Assembly: GCF_041897535.1 (NCBI RefSeq)
Contig: NZ_CP169217.1
Coordinates: 1,364,001-1,428,000, forward strand
Length of the DNA stretch: 64,000 bases
Direction: 5' to 3'
From: Methylomicrobium lacus_A
GTDB lineage: Bacteria > Pseudomonadota > Gammaproteobacteria > Methylococcales > Methylomonadaceae
The position numbers and the translations under genes are program-made. Below the pieces are notes generated by a model. The model was not told the DNA's origin and made no database searches. It saw only the letters and a list, made by a program, of their open reading frames with translations. Numbering within the stretch: position 1 is the first letter of the stretch; each line of letters opens with the position of its first letter. This document shows positions 51,334 to 60,969 of the stretch, in pieces.

Positions 51334-52647
51334 TTAATTCAAATCGAAGGTGAATGGCATCCTGTATTCCATACTCACGTCTGGCGCATCATTCGTAGTG
51401 CCTATCGATAAAGATAAGTTGTGCGTGGACTTTTTGGAGTATTTGTAGGAGTAACCGACCAGGAGTTGTCCGATATCAAGGGTACTGCCTGTAATGGTGT
51501 TTCCACCCAGTTTGGAGTCAAAGACATGCCTGTGCTGGTAGCCTAGACTGAATGACGATCGCTCATTGATGCCAAATCCCAAACCAAAGCTTAACCCTAT
51601 GGTATCCCCCGGATCGAATTTACCGGCATTGGTACTGGTTTCGGCGTTGTAGTTATAACTTATATTTCCGTAAAACACCGCCGGATCCGTCGGATAGAGC
51701 GCGGTAATGCTGGGTTGAACGCTGAAGTACCCGGCGCCTGTCGGCATTTCCGCTGGAAATGAAAAACCCGGAATTCCGACGGCTTGTACCAATGGAATGT
51801 CGAATGGGCTTTTTCCAGTGGGCGCCGTCGCAAGCAAGTTGGCGATAAAAATCGGCAAGCCATCGGACCCGCTGTTAAGCTGATAGCGGGAGGCAAATTG
51901 AAGATCGCCAATATCGCTTCCGTCCGTGTTAAACGCTTTATCAATGGCGGCTTGTTCCAACAATGGCCGTGCGCGTTGTTCTTGCGTGCGGTAGACATAA
52001 GGCGCTCTGAATTCTAGTTCCCAACGGTCCGTAAGACCATAGCGAAAGCCCAGAAAACCCATCAGGGTATGCTGTTTAATCTGACGGACATCGATCAGGC
52101 CAATGGCAATAGCCGGAAGAAACGTATAGGCATCGAGGAATACCCGGTTATTATCGTAGTAGCTATAAAACAGTGACGGCTCAACAACCAGATTGTTTTT
52201 TCTGGTCAAGACGCCGCCGACCGTTTGACTGACTCTGGGAATTTCGGGCGGCCGACGTTTTTGGCTTTCCGGTGGCGGCTGGCCCACAGGCCGTGAGGGA
52301 AGCTTATCAGACAATGATGGCGGTGCATTGGCATTTCTTGCCGCAACGATTTGAGGCCCATTTGCTGCTTGCTTTGCAGGGGGCTGATTTTGTGCGGACT
52401 GTGTCGCCAAAGCATCCAACCGCATTTTCATTTGCTCCAGCTGTTTGCCTTGTTCGGCAATAATCTGCCGCTGTCTTACAAATTCCTTCTGCTGCTCGGC
52501 AATCAGTTTTTTGTATTGCGCCAAGTCGTCATTTTTCGCCCCCGTTTCCGCATAGCCCCTGTTCACAAAAAAAAGCAGCAGATAAAAAATAACTTCCTTG
52601 ATAGATCTTCGTAGAAGAAAATTACTGCTTACAAATTTAATCTTCAT
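51334..52647 (-). CDS. fapF: FapF-like outer-membrane amyloid exporter
   Basis: The 437-residue protein has a signal segment (EVIFYLLLFFVNRGYA), an N-terminal coiled coil (YKKLIAEQQKEFVRQRQIIA-EQGKQLEQMKMRLDAL, 45-85), a Pro/Gln-rich linker (90-140), and a C-terminal beta-barrel of about 300 residues with alternating aromatic strands, ending YRMPFTFDLN. Length and order match FapF of Pseudomonas, the trimeric pore that secretes Fap fibrils. It lies 300 bp downstream of the other fap-like genes on the same strand; the gap 52648-52953 shows no gene. Confidence 0.75.
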   Translation of the reverse strand: MKIKFVSSNFLLRRSIKEVIFYLLLFFVNRGYAETGAKNDDLAQYKKLIAEQQKEFVRQRQIIAEQGKQLEQMKMRLDALATQSAQNQPPAKQAANGPQIVAARNANAPPSLSDKLPSRPVGQPPPESQKRRPPEIPRVSQTVGGVLTRKNNLVVEPSLFYSYYDNNRVFLDAYTFLPAIAIGLIDVRQIKQHTLMGFLGFRYGLTDRWELEFRAPYVYRTQEQRARPLLEQAAIDKAFNTDGSDIGDLQFASRYQLNSGSDGLPIFIANLLATAPTGKSPFDIPLVQAVGIPGFSFPAEMPTGAGYFSVQPSITALYPTDPAVFYGNISYNYNAETSTNAGKFDPGDTIGLSFGLGFGINERSSFSLGYQHRHVFDSKLGGNTITGSTLDIGQLLVGYSYKYSKKSTHNLSLSIGTTNDAPDVSMEYRMPFTFDLN

Positions 52648-52953
52648 ACTTTTATTCCATTTTATGTTAAAAAATAAAAATTAAATCAACCACCATTCCG
52701 CACGTATTTGAATTTTATGGCGTCAATTTCATTAAGATTATTTTAAGCTATTATCCTACATCAAGCCCATTTTTTTTGCAATAGAAGCCTATTGATGCCG
52801 AAATTTTCTAGAGAAAAAGACGATGCGATACAGGCATTTGGAGCCGATAGGCGGGTTAAAGGCATAGACTTTCAGTGCACCCATCGACGGGCTCTTGCCG
52901 ATACGAAAGCGTTATGGCGCTAGATAGATGACCATACAAAGCTCCCATTCACC

Positions 52954-53442
52954 TTACATGCCAGGCAGGACAAAATTATTAACAAGAGCGCCACCGTTAT
53001 TTAAATTCATATCCCTAATGTGGCTCACCGTTAAATTAAGTTGAGTCAGCGCACTGATCGTTTGATTATCCAGGTTGTTCTGGATAACGGTACCCAGTCC
53101 TGACATGCTCAAGCCCGGATTTTGAATGATGTTGCCATTCTGAATCAATGCCACATTGCCCGGCAATTCGAAAAAAGACGAAGAAACCACCGCGCCATTC
53201 AACGAGATGATCCTTTCCAGGCTAAAATCGATCGTGACGCCGTTCGGCAGCACAAACCCGCCTCTCAACTGATCCAGTTCGCTGTCGGAAGCGCGTTCCC
53301 AGTGAGCAAACGGGTGGTCTGCATGATTCGGCATGGCATCCGCTAACACTTGACTAGCCACGCCACCGGCAAGGCCCCAGACCATCATCCGGCAAACCGC
53401 CCTGATCAATTCAGGGCGGACGATAGATTTATTTTCGTTCAT
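52954..53442 (-). CDS. Fap-cluster secreted protein (candidate minor subunit)
   Basis: The 162-residue protein has a long N-terminal leader (AVCRMMVWGLAGGVASQVLA, cleavage after ADA), a segment LDQLRGGFVLPNGVTIDFSL, and a C-terminal part with GLGTVIQNNLDNQTISALTQ. The G-x3-V-x-Q-N motif is shared with the proteins of 54177 and 54648. It sits directly after the C39 protease gene (17 bp). A FapE- or FapA-like accessory subunit role is inferred from place and motif. Confidence 0.6.
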   Translation of the reverse strand: MNENKSIVRPELIRAVCRMMVWGLAGGVASQVLADAMPNHADHPFAHWERASDSELDQLRGGFVLPNGVTIDFSLERIISLNGAVVSSSFFELPGNVALIQNGNIIQNPGLSMSGLGTVIQNNLDNQTISALTQLNLTVSHIRDMNLNNGGALVNNFVLPGM

Positions 53443-53459
53443 CTCAAATCCCCCTTACC

Positions 53460-54152
53460 TCAAAAATCCCTGATATTAGGTTGCAGCAAATTGAATTGGC
53501 TCAGGCTGCTTCGGTCAACGACAGACTCTAACGGCGCCTTGACTCGCAGCGCCCACTCTTTCTTATCTTGAAAATGACCCGACGCCACATCCAGTTTGTC
53601 ATGGATCAAAAATAAAATACGGTTCTGCCACATGTCTTCGAACTCGTCGCGGGGAATGGCTTTGACGCCCACCGCGGGATCTCCCACCAAAACATCCCGC
53701 TCATCGATGCCTTTGATAATGACGAAATGCATGTAACCGTTCTTATTGATGATGGTCAGCGCCGGAACATGGGCGGTAACCAGTTGATCCAGATTGATTT
53801 TGAAGCCGTCGGCGCGATAGCCCCGCCTTTCCAGATAAAGTTTGATATCCAGTAACGAAAAGCCCAGTTTTTGAATTTTCTGCTGATCGCCATTCTTATA
53901 CATATCGACAAACACGCCTTGCTCGGTAACAGGATCGTCATAGTGAAACGTGAGCAGGCTTGCCAACGCGGCCGAACCACAACTGAAATCGAACTGTTGC
54001 TTATATACCGTCTTGAAGCGCATCTCCAAAAAAGTGCTCATCGCTACCTCATAGTTACCGCCGCCGGCAATGCCGTTCACATTGATAGACCCGGCATTGC
54101 AGGAAAAAGCGGGTAACGCAAGCAGCAGGTAATTTGCAATCGATCGTTTCAT
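53460..54152 (-). CDS. fapD: FapD-like C39 peptidase
   Basis: The 230-residue protein has a signal peptide (IANYLLLALPAFSCNAG). The C39 papain-like core includes catalytic Cys in YKQQFDFSCGSAALASLLTF, His in NKNGYMHFVIIKGIDERDVL and Asp in VGDPAVG. It matches the FapD family, which is needed for fibril secretion and may process subunits. It is transcribed with the flanking candidate subunits (gaps of 17 and 24 bp). Confidence 0.88.
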   Translation of the reverse strand: MKRSIANYLLLALPAFSCNAGSINVNGIAGGGNYEVAMSTFLEMRFKTVYKQQFDFSCGSAALASLLTFHYDDPVTEQGVFVDMYKNGDQQKIQKLGFSLLDIKLYLERRGYRADGFKINLDQLVTAHVPALTIINKNGYMHFVIIKGIDERDVLVGDPAVGVKAIPRDEFEDMWQNRILFLIHDKLDVASGHFQDKKEWALRVKAPLESVVDRSSLSQFNLLQPNIRDF

Positions 54153-54176
54153 GTTGTTTCATCCCGCCTGGCAGCA

Positions 54177-54542
54177 TTAAGGATTGACTGTTACACTCAC
54201 AATAGTGGAATCCTGGATGATCACATTGTTGCCGCTGTTTTGAATGACGCTGGCAATGCCGCTGACATGGGTAAATGAGTTATTATCGATCATGTTGAAA
54301 CCGTTTACATTGTGGTTGGCATTGCCGTTGATCGTGGCTTGAAGATCCTGGATATTCAGCAACGTCATATCCACTCCTTCACGCCCCCTTGCATTATCCA
54401 GTTCCTCCGGCAGCGCTTTATCGGCCGTGGCAAAAAGGACTAGCCTCTCCTCATATTGAACGGTATCGGCTGTTGCCGGCGGTGTCTTCATTATCATTAC
54501 AAGTAACGTCAACAAGGCGCTTTTTAATATCGTTCCCATCAC
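54177..54542 (-). CDS. Fap-cluster secreted protein (candidate subunit/nucleator)
   Basis: The 121-residue protein has a signal peptide (LKSALLTLLVMIMKTPPATA) and a mature part with MTLLNIQDLQATINGNANHN, NMIDNNSFTHVSG and IASVIQNSGNNVIIQDSTIV. The repeated Asn/Gln and the motif GIASVIQN match the C-terminus of the 379-residue protein next to it. Such QN-rich strand repeats are typical of amyloid-forming subunits. Likely a FapA/FapB-type minor subunit. Confidence 0.6.
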   Translation of the reverse strand: MMGTILKSALLTLLVMIMKTPPATADTVQYEERLVLFATADKALPEELDNARGREGVDMTLLNIQDLQATINGNANHNVNGFNMIDNNSFTHVSGIASVIQNSGNNVIIQDSTIVSVTVNP

Positions 54543-54647
54543 GTTCTCCTCATCATTGATCGCTGTCAGTCAATAGCCGGTGAACGAATGACTCATTCAC
54601 CGGCCCGCCGAAAATTTATTAATTCAAACCATTAATAAACATTAAGG

Positions 54648-55787
54648 TTACTGACCAACCGTTGCCGTGCCTTGGGTAACATTTACCGTACCGTCAACCA
54701 AGACAGATTGTTGCGCCAAACCGGTGCCCGAATTTTGGAAGACTTGGGTCACACCCGCGTTGCCGACGACCGAGCTGGTCATCGTGTTATCCCCCACAGG
54801 TATGGCTGCCAATTGCAGTCCTCCGGTTGTGTCACTAGCAGGGATACCCGTGACAGTACCTTCCAGAAGTTGATTGTTGACTTTGTAGTTACTGGTGGCA
54901 TCGCCGTTAATTGCCTGTGCATTACCGTAGCCATCTTGGTACGCTTCGACATATTGCGCGGAAGCATCGCCAATATTGGTTGCCGCTGAACCGGCTGCCG
55001 ACGCTGATGAGCTGTGTGCCGTAGCGTCTCCATTGTTGGTTGCCGCATTGCCGTATCCGTACGTATCTGAAGTTTGCGCAACAGGGTTTCCATTATTGGT
55101 AGAAGCTGAACCAGTTCCTGATGCGTGTGAGTCTTGAAGTGTATTGTTAGAAGTTGCCGACCCACTACCATTGTTTGACGTTCCATTTTCGCTAGCTGCC
55201 GCAATGCCAGCGTAACCATCACTGTTATCAGTGTTATTGCTGTCGTGGGTAGCAGTTGCCGAACCACTGCCATTGTTTGAGGTACCTCCACTAGATGCCG
55301 TCGATTGGCCATTTGCTCCATCTAGACTATTGTTGCTATAGCTGGAGTCCGAATTGGTAGAAGTAGCCGACCCACTGCCATTGTTTGACGTTCCATTTTC
55401 GCTAGCCGCCGCAATGCCATTCAAACCATCACTGTTGTCAGTGTTATTACTATGGCTGGTGTCTGTATTGGCAGAAGTTGCAGACCCACTGCCATTGTTT
55501 GCCGTTCCATTTTGGCTAGCCGTCGGAGAACCTTGGAGACCATTACTGTTATCAGTCCAAGGGTTATTGCTATCTTTTGTTGAGGTAACATCGCCTATAG
55601 TAGAGGTAGCGCCTTCACTCGCTCCAGCATTACCCGTACCGTAACCGGCGGACGCATCGACACTGTTAGTCGATGTGTTGCCGTCGCTTTGTGTGTTTGT
55701 AGTAGTAGGATTAGCCCAAGCGCTGGAAACAGTACCCAAAGCCAGAAGAATACTTGCAGCCAAGATTTTTTGCTTAAATTGTTTCAT
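54648..55787 (-). CDS. Low-complexity secreted repeat protein, candidate major amyloid subunit
   Basis: The 379-residue protein has a signal peptide (MKQFKQKILAASILLALGTV, cleavage after AWA) and is extremely rich in Asn, Ser, Thr, Gly and Ala. A unit NGTSNNGSGSAT recurs at about 93, 131, 167 and 201. The C-terminal 50 residues (VVGNAGVTQVFQNSGTGLAQ) hold the G-x3-V-x-Q-N motif. There are no cysteines, unlike the CxxC end of Pseudomonas FapC. First gene of the cluster with a GGAG site. A fibril-forming role is inferred from place and composition. Confidence 0.65.
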   Translation of the reverse strand: MKQFKQKILAASILLALGTVSSAWANPTTTNTQSDGNTSTNSVDASAGYGTGNAGASEGATSTIGDVTSTKDSNNPWTDNSNGLQGSPTASQNGTANNGSGSATSANTDTSHSNNTDNSDGLNGIAAASENGTSNNGSGSATSTNSDSSYSNNSLDGANGQSTASSGGTSNNGSGSATATHDSNNTDNSDGYAGIAAASENGTSNNGSGSATSNNTLQDSHASGTGSASTNNGNPVAQTSDTYGYGNAATNNGDATAHSSSASAAGSAATNIGDASAQYVEAYQDGYGNAQAINGDATSNYKVNNQLLEGTVTGIPASDTTGGLQLAAIPVGDNTMTSSVVGNAGVTQVFQNSGTGLAQQSVLVDGTVNVTQGTATVGQ

Positions 55788-56043
55788 AGCTATTACTCCA
55801 GAATAAAGTGTAAAATCCCATCGGATGTTCTATCCGACGATGACTGGCACACGCCACCCCTCCATAATTGAAAGCGGATCAGGCTGGCTGTTACCGGCGG
55901 CTAGTATCATTCAATTGCATCTCAAAATTCCATAGAGCCAATCTTAAAATTCAATTAAAAACATTCATGAAAGTGTGCTTTTTCGTTATGCCCATGGACT
56001 TTGTATGGCGGGATAGGAGCATATAAGATAATGAATACCCTGA

Positions 56044-56871
56044 TTAATTCTTTGAAATATTCAGCCTGTACCCAAATCCTTTTACTGTCAAAATCAGTTG
56101 CTGGTTATCATGGATATTTTCAATTTTTTTTCTTAACAAGTGAATGTATTGATAAAGATCCGATTTTGTGGCTCTATCATTGTTAGGCCAAAGGTATTTA
56201 ATAATTTCTTCAGGAGAAAAAACGCGATCAAGATCCGTTGCCAAGTATGCAATCAGATCGAACTCCTTCGGAGTTAAATCAATTTTATATCCCTTTACAA
56301 ATAAAATTTTATTACGGGTATCAATATGGAGCTCGGCCAATTCCATATTGCCTGCTGCATGATGCGTATAGGCAAGATCCAGGACGTCTATGACTTTATT
56401 GCTATCGTAACGATTACGACTGAATCTAGCATTCAATCTTCTATCGGGAGATGTGCGCCTTTCTGAATTTATTCTTCTTTCGGTAAAACAACAGCCACAT
56501 AAGACGGAGTTTTTAATAAACGTGTCTATCTCGGCAATATCCAAGGGGTTATTTATGACCCTATCGATCCATGTCGGTGTCTCTTCCGAGTCCCTATCGC
56601 ATGCTTGTCCATTCAGGCCACATATTTTTATATCCCTGCTTTTGCAGACTCGCTTTAATAAATCTGTCTCATTCCCCATATCCCCAGTAGCGTTTATCCA
56701 ATCCAGCGGAATAAAGATTAAATCAGGATTACATTCAGCAATTTCATTGATACCCTCTCTATCTAATGACGCCTCTGTCATACGAATATTATTTGAGTAA
56801 CAGTAACCTCTTAGCATAAATAAAAAATATTGATCATCATAAAAATTCATGATTTTTCTTATTTCCTGCAT
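56044..56871 (-). CDS. Winged-helix (OmpR/PhoB-type) transcription regulator
   Basis: The 275-residue protein has an N-terminal degenerate receiver-like region (DQYFLFMLRGYCYSNNIRMT, IAECNPDLIFIPLDWI), a basic linker (RRINSERRTSPDRRLN) and a C-terminal winged helix ELHIDTRNKILFVKGYKIDL-TPKEFDLIAYL, SDLYQYIHLLRKKIE, TVKGFGYRLN. No kinase is adjacent. It lies 256 bp upstream of the amyloid cluster on the same strand and is the likely regulator. The gap 55788-56043 contains only the cluster leader. Confidence 0.85.
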   Translation of the reverse strand: MQEIRKIMNFYDDQYFLFMLRGYCYSNNIRMTEASLDREGINEIAECNPDLIFIPLDWINATGDMGNETDLLKRVCKSRDIKICGLNGQACDRDSEETPTWIDRVINNPLDIAEIDTFIKNSVLCGCCFTERRINSERRTSPDRRLNARFSRNRYDSNKVIDVLDLAYTHHAAGNMELAELHIDTRNKILFVKGYKIDLTPKEFDLIAYLATDLDRVFSPEEIIKYLWPNNDRATKSDLYQYIHLLRKKIENIHDNQQLILTVKGFGYRLNISKN

Positions 56872-57334
56872 ATTGCTTCCTTGTTATTTAAAATAATTTA
56901 AACAATGCGACTTACTGTAAGTGATTTTTTATAAATCAGCCGATGCTGGATAGAGATCGAAGGCGTGTGTCTGGAAGCGCGGGTAAGGACGGAACGGAAA
57001 TTCTCCGCATCTATGGTAAATCATGGAAACTTGACATTCTATCGAGGCGTCCCCTGCATAAAACTGGCCACTAACCTATTGGATAAACTTTATCGAGATC
57101 TCTTATACACCATGAGCGGTGAAAACATAATACGTATAAACACTTATAAGACGAGCAGATATGACCTTACTAATGCTAAACATTTTGGTTAACTCCACTC
57201 AGAAAGTTCGAAGAAAGATAGGCATGTAGAAGCTCCTGTATTATTCTAGGAGTCGCAATCGAGCTTCAAGAATGCATTTAAATGGCCGACGCAGCCACTT
57301 TTCATCCATCAGTAATAGCGAGAGAGAAACGACC
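56872..57334. other. Intergenic stretch, no gene seen
   Basis: This 460-bp region between the divergent winged-helix regulator and the DUF502 gene holds no frame with a ribosome site. It marks a change from AT-rich accessory DNA to GC-rich core-like genes. Confidence 0.5.
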
Positions 57335-57925
57335 ATGACAACAAAACTGAAAGCCATCGTCGATTATGTGCTGATAGGCATAGTCGGTTTCGTACCGATC
57401 GTACTGATCTTTCAAATCATTGTTTATGTTCAACGTGTTTTGAAGAATTTTGTATTGCTCGTGCACGGCACATACGAAAACCCCTTGGTCACCGTCGCCT
57501 TGTTTGCCGCCGCGATTGCACTGTTGGCCTATTTCGGCAAACAGCTGAAACAGGACAAAGCGCATCTGCTCTATTATCTGGAAGCCCTGATCCAGCGGAT
57601 TCCGTTCATCAGCAGTATTTACCGGGTAACCCGAAAGTTATTGCGCATGTTCCTGCCCTCGGAAGAATCGCAACTGCGCGAAGTGGTCTATGTGGAATAT
57701 CCGAAGGACGGCATGTGGGTTCCTGCCTATGTCACCAACCGCATTGGCGATTGTTACATCCTCTATATCCCCACGTCCCCGAACCCGACATCCGGCTTCA
57801 CGGTGATGGTACACAAATCCAAGGTGAAGCAGTCGCAGATGAATATCGAGGAGGTCTCGAGCTTCGTGATCAGCGTCGGCGTAGACTATGCGACACCGGA
57901 AGACGTAGAAACTTTGTATAAATAG
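57335..57925 (+). CDS. DUF502 membrane protein
   Basis: The 196-residue protein has two N-terminal transmembrane helices (YVLIGIVGFVPIVLIFQIIV; PLVTVALFAAAIALLAYFG), then the DUF502 block RIPFISSIYRVTRKLL, VVYVEYPKDGMWVPAYVTNR and NPTSGFTVMVHKSKV. I use the ATG at 57335 with an AGAGAAACG leader rather than an upstream frame start. Function of the family is unknown. It is followed after 9 bp by a P-type ATPase, suggesting co-transcription. Confidence 0.9.
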   Translation: MTTKLKAIVDYVLIGIVGFVPIVLIFQIIVYVQRVLKNFVLLVHGTYENPLVTVALFAAAIALLAYFGKQLKQDKAHLLYYLEALIQRIPFISSIYRVTRKLLRMFLPSEESQLREVVYVEYPKDGMWVPAYVTNRIGDCYILYIPTSPNPTSGFTVMVHKSKVKQSQMNIEEVSSFVISVGVDYATPEDVETLYK

Positions 57926-57934
57926 GTTTGACTT

Positions 57935-60658
57935 TTGACGATCGGTAAAAAATCTTCGGCAAAGCCAGACGCGGCTTCGTGGCACGCGCTTTCGACCGAT
58001 GCCGTGTTCCAGGTGCTGAACAGCGGCGCGACAGGACTCGCCGCACAGGAAGCCCGGCGGCGACTGAAGCAGCACGGCTATAATCGGTTGACGCCGGCAG
58101 CAAGTACTGGCCCCCTGAAGCGTTTTTTGCTGCAGTTTCATAATGTGCTGATCTATGTCCTGCTGGCTTCGGCCGGCATTACCGCGGCAATCGAACATTG
58201 GGTGGACAGCGCGGTGATCCTCGGCGTGGTCCTGATCAATGCGCTGATCGGATTCATTCAGGAAGGCAAGGCGGAACATGCGCTCAATGCGATCCGCAAT
58301 ATGCTGACCTACGAGGCGATGGTATTGCGCGACGGCAGGCATCTCAAGATTCCCGCGGAAGAACTGGTGCCGGGGGACATCGTCAGCCTCGAAAGCGGCG
58401 ACAAGGTGCCTGCCGATTTGCGTCTGCTGCAAGTCAAAAATTTGCGCGCCGACGAGTCGATGCTGACCGGCGAATCGGTCGCTGTCGAAAAAAATGCGAC
58501 GCCATCCGAAGATCATGCCGCGCTGGGCGACCGCTTCAGCATGGCCTATTCGAGCGCTCTGATCACTTACGGCACCGCGCACGGTATTGTCGTCGCGACC
58601 GGCGACGACACAGAGATCGGCCGAATCAGCTCGCTTTTGCGCACAGTGCCGCAATTGACCACGCCGCTCTTAAAGCAGATTGCCGGTTTCAGCCGCTGGC
58701 TGACCGCCGCGATTCTGGTCCTGGCGTTGGCCGCCTTTGGCTACGGCTGGTTTATCGGGCATTCGTCGCTGCAAGACCTGTTCATGTCGGCTGTCGGCAT
58801 TGCGGTGGCCGCGATCCCCGAAGGTCTGCCGGCGATCGTGACGATTACGCTGGCGATCGGCGTGCAGCGCATGGCCGCGCGCAACGCGATCATTCGCCGC
58901 CTGCCCGCGGTCGAAACGCTGGGCTCGGTGACCGTGATCTGTTCCGACAAGACCGGCACCTTGACCTGCAATGAAATGACCGTGGAATCGGTTTGCGTGA
59001 ACAGCGACGAATTCACCGTCGAAGGGGCCGGTTACGACCCGCACGGCGATTTTAAACTGGCAGGGCTGAGTGCAAGCATCAACGATTATCCCGAGCTGCG
59101 GGAACTGCTGCGCGCGGCCGCGCTCTGCAACAATGCGCGGATCGAGCAGGCGAACGGCGCCTGGCATCTGCACGGAGACCCGACCGAAGGCGCACTGATT
59201 ACGCTCGCGCTCAAGGCCGGGCTCGATCCGGACTTGTTGAACCAGGAAATGCCGCGTACCGACAGCATTCCGTTCGAAGCGGAACACCGTTATATGGCGA
59301 CCTTGCACCACGACCATCTCGGCCACGCCTTCATGTTCGTCAAAGGCGCACCGGAGCGGATACTGGCGATGTGCAGCCAGGAGCGCCACCATGGCGAGGA
59401 TGAGCCGATTCGGGGCGCGCACTGGCACCGGGTGATGGACGAGATCGCAGGCCGCGGTCAACGCTTGCTGGCGATCGCGTTCAAGACCGAACCTCTGACC
59501 CGAAGCCAAATCGAGTTTGCCGATGTCGAGAACGGCCTGACCCTGCTCGGCGTGGTCGGCATGATCGACCCGCCGCGCCCGGAAGCGATCGATTCGGTCC
59601 GGAAGTGCCAGAAGGCCGGAATTCGGGTCAAAATGATTACCGGCGATCATGCGGCGACGGCCTCTGCAATCGCCGCCCAGCTGCATATCGGCAACGGTTC
59701 GGTGCTCAGCGGCGCCGCCATCGATCTTCTAAGCGACGACGAACTGAAGGTTGCGATTCGCGATGTCGACGTGTTTGCCCGCACCAGTCCCGAAAACAAA
59801 CTGCGCCTGGTCAGCGCGCTGCAGGCGGACGATCAGGTGGTCGCGATGACCGGCGACGGCGTCAACGATGCGCCGGCACTCAAACGCGCCGATGTCGGGG
59901 TGGCGATGGGCAAGAATGGCACCGAGGTCGCAAAAGAGGCCAGCGAAATGGTGCTGGCCGACGACAATTTCGCCTCGATCGTGCACGCGGTCGAGGAAGG
60001 ACGCAGCATCTACGAAAACCTGAAAAAATCGATCATCTTCATCCTGCCGACCAGCGGCGGCGAGGCGTTGACGATCGCCGCGGCGATCATGACCGGCAAA
60101 GTCCTGCCGATTACCCCGGTGCAGATACTCTGGGTCAACATGATCACCGCCGTCACGCTGTCGCTGACCCTGGCCTTCGAGCCGACCGAGAGAAGGATCA
60201 TGCGGCGTAAACCGAGAGATCCCCATGAGCCGCTGCTGTCGGGATTTTTGGGGTGGCGGATTCTGTTCGTCTCGCTGATCCTGGTGACCGGCACCTTCGG
60301 GCTGTTTTTGCATCAGCACGGCCTCGGCGCTTCGGTGGCCGAGGCGCGGACGATAGCGGTCAATACGCTGGTGCTGTTTGAAATGTTCTATGTTTTCAAC
60401 AGCCGCTACCTGTATCAGTCGGTTCTGAGCCCGCGCGGCCTGTTCGGAAACGGCACCATCTGGTTCGCCGTCTTTGTGCTGACGGGTTTCCAGCTGGCTT
60501 ATACCTATTGGCCTCCGATGCAGGCCCTGTTCGGTTCGGTCGATCTCGACCTGCCGACCTGGGGTCTGATGATCGCGGTCGCGTCCAGCGTTTTCTTTCT
60601 GGTCGAGATCGAAAAGTTTTTTATCCGCTTATTCACGGATCATAAATCGAACGGCTGA
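57935..60658 (+). CDS. P2-type cation-transporting ATPase
   Basis: The 907-residue protein starts at a TTG (N-terminus TIGKKSSAKPDAASWHALST). It has an N-terminal cation ATPase domain, the TGES actuator (MLTGESVAVEKN), IPEGLPA in the ion-binding helix, DKTGTLTCNEMT with the phosphorylated Asp, KGAPERILAMC in the nucleotide domain, MITGDH and MTGDGVNDAPALKRADVG in the hinge, and about ten membrane helices. The pattern is that of SERCA/PMCA-like or Na/K-like P2 pumps; calcium or a related cation is probable but not certain. Coupled with DUF502. Confidence 0.92.
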   Translation: MTIGKKSSAKPDAASWHALSTDAVFQVLNSGATGLAAQEARRRLKQHGYNRLTPAASTGPLKRFLLQFHNVLIYVLLASAGITAAIEHWVDSAVILGVVLINALIGFIQEGKAEHALNAIRNMLTYEAMVLRDGRHLKIPAEELVPGDIVSLESGDKVPADLRLLQVKNLRADESMLTGESVAVEKNATPSEDHAALGDRFSMAYSSALITYGTAHGIVVATGDDTEIGRISSLLRTVPQLTTPLLKQIAGFSRWLTAAILVLALAAFGYGWFIGHSSLQDLFMSAVGIAVAAIPEGLPAIVTITLAIGVQRMAARNAIIRRLPAVETLGSVTVICSDKTGTLTCNEMTVESVCVNSDEFTVEGAGYDPHGDFKLAGLSASINDYPELRELLRAAALCNNARIEQANGAWHLHGDPTEGALITLALKAGLDPDLLNQEMPRTDSIPFEAEHRYMATLHHDHLGHAFMFVKGAPERILAMCSQERHHGEDEPIRGAHWHRVMDEIAGRGQRLLAIAFKTEPLTRSQIEFADVENGLTLLGVVGMIDPPRPEAIDSVRKCQKAGIRVKMITGDHAATASAIAAQLHIGNGSVLSGAAIDLLSDDELKVAIRDVDVFARTSPENKLRLVSALQADDQVVAMTGDGVNDAPALKRADVGVAMGKNGTEVAKEASEMVLADDNFASIVHAVEEGRSIYENLKKSIIFILPTSGGEALTIAAAIMTGKVLPITPVQILWVNMITAVTLSLTLAFEPTERRIMRRKPRDPHEPLLSGFLGWRILFVSLILVTGTFGLFLHQHGLGASVAEARTIAVNTLVLFEMFYVFNSRYLYQSVLSPRGLFGNGTIWFAVFVLTGFQLAYTYWPPMQALFGSVDLDLPTWGLMIAVASSVFFLVEIEKFFIRLFTDHKSNG

Positions 60659-60804
60659 AATGACGTTTAGCCACTCTTGAATCTAGGGCAGGGAAACTAT
60701 CATATAACCGTCGGACCCAAAACATGCCGGTCGGCCGATACCGCCAGTAACAACTTAACACACATGAGGAAGCTCTCATCACCCCGAAAAGAATAAACTC
60801 GTCT

Positions 60805-60865
60805 GTGGGAGCGACGCTCACGTCGCGACTTGAAGCTTTAATCGCGACGTAGGCGTCGCTCCCAC
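60805..60865. repeat. REP-like palindrome
   Basis: GTGGGAGCGACG ... CGTCGCTCCCAC with inner arms CGTCGCGA/TCGCGACG forms a long imperfect hairpin of 61 bp in the gap 60659-60969. Elements of this type (GTGGGAGCGACGC) are dispersed in many gammaproteobacterial genomes. Nothing else was seen in this gap. Confidence 0.8.
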
Positions 60866-60969
60866 CATTCATCTATCGGTTTTCACGGTAAAGCTATTTG
60901 AACGAGCCGCCGCAGCACATCGAAAACGGTTGCGGCACACTTGAGAAACTTTGTATCGAGGAATCACCT

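Noticed and set aside
56965..57192. 75-codon frame before the DUF502 gene
   Set aside because: No ribosome site and composition unlike neighbouring genes.
58670..59686. 338-codon frame antisense to the P-type ATPase
   Set aside because: Shadow frame; the ATPase has all P-type motifs in the other strand.
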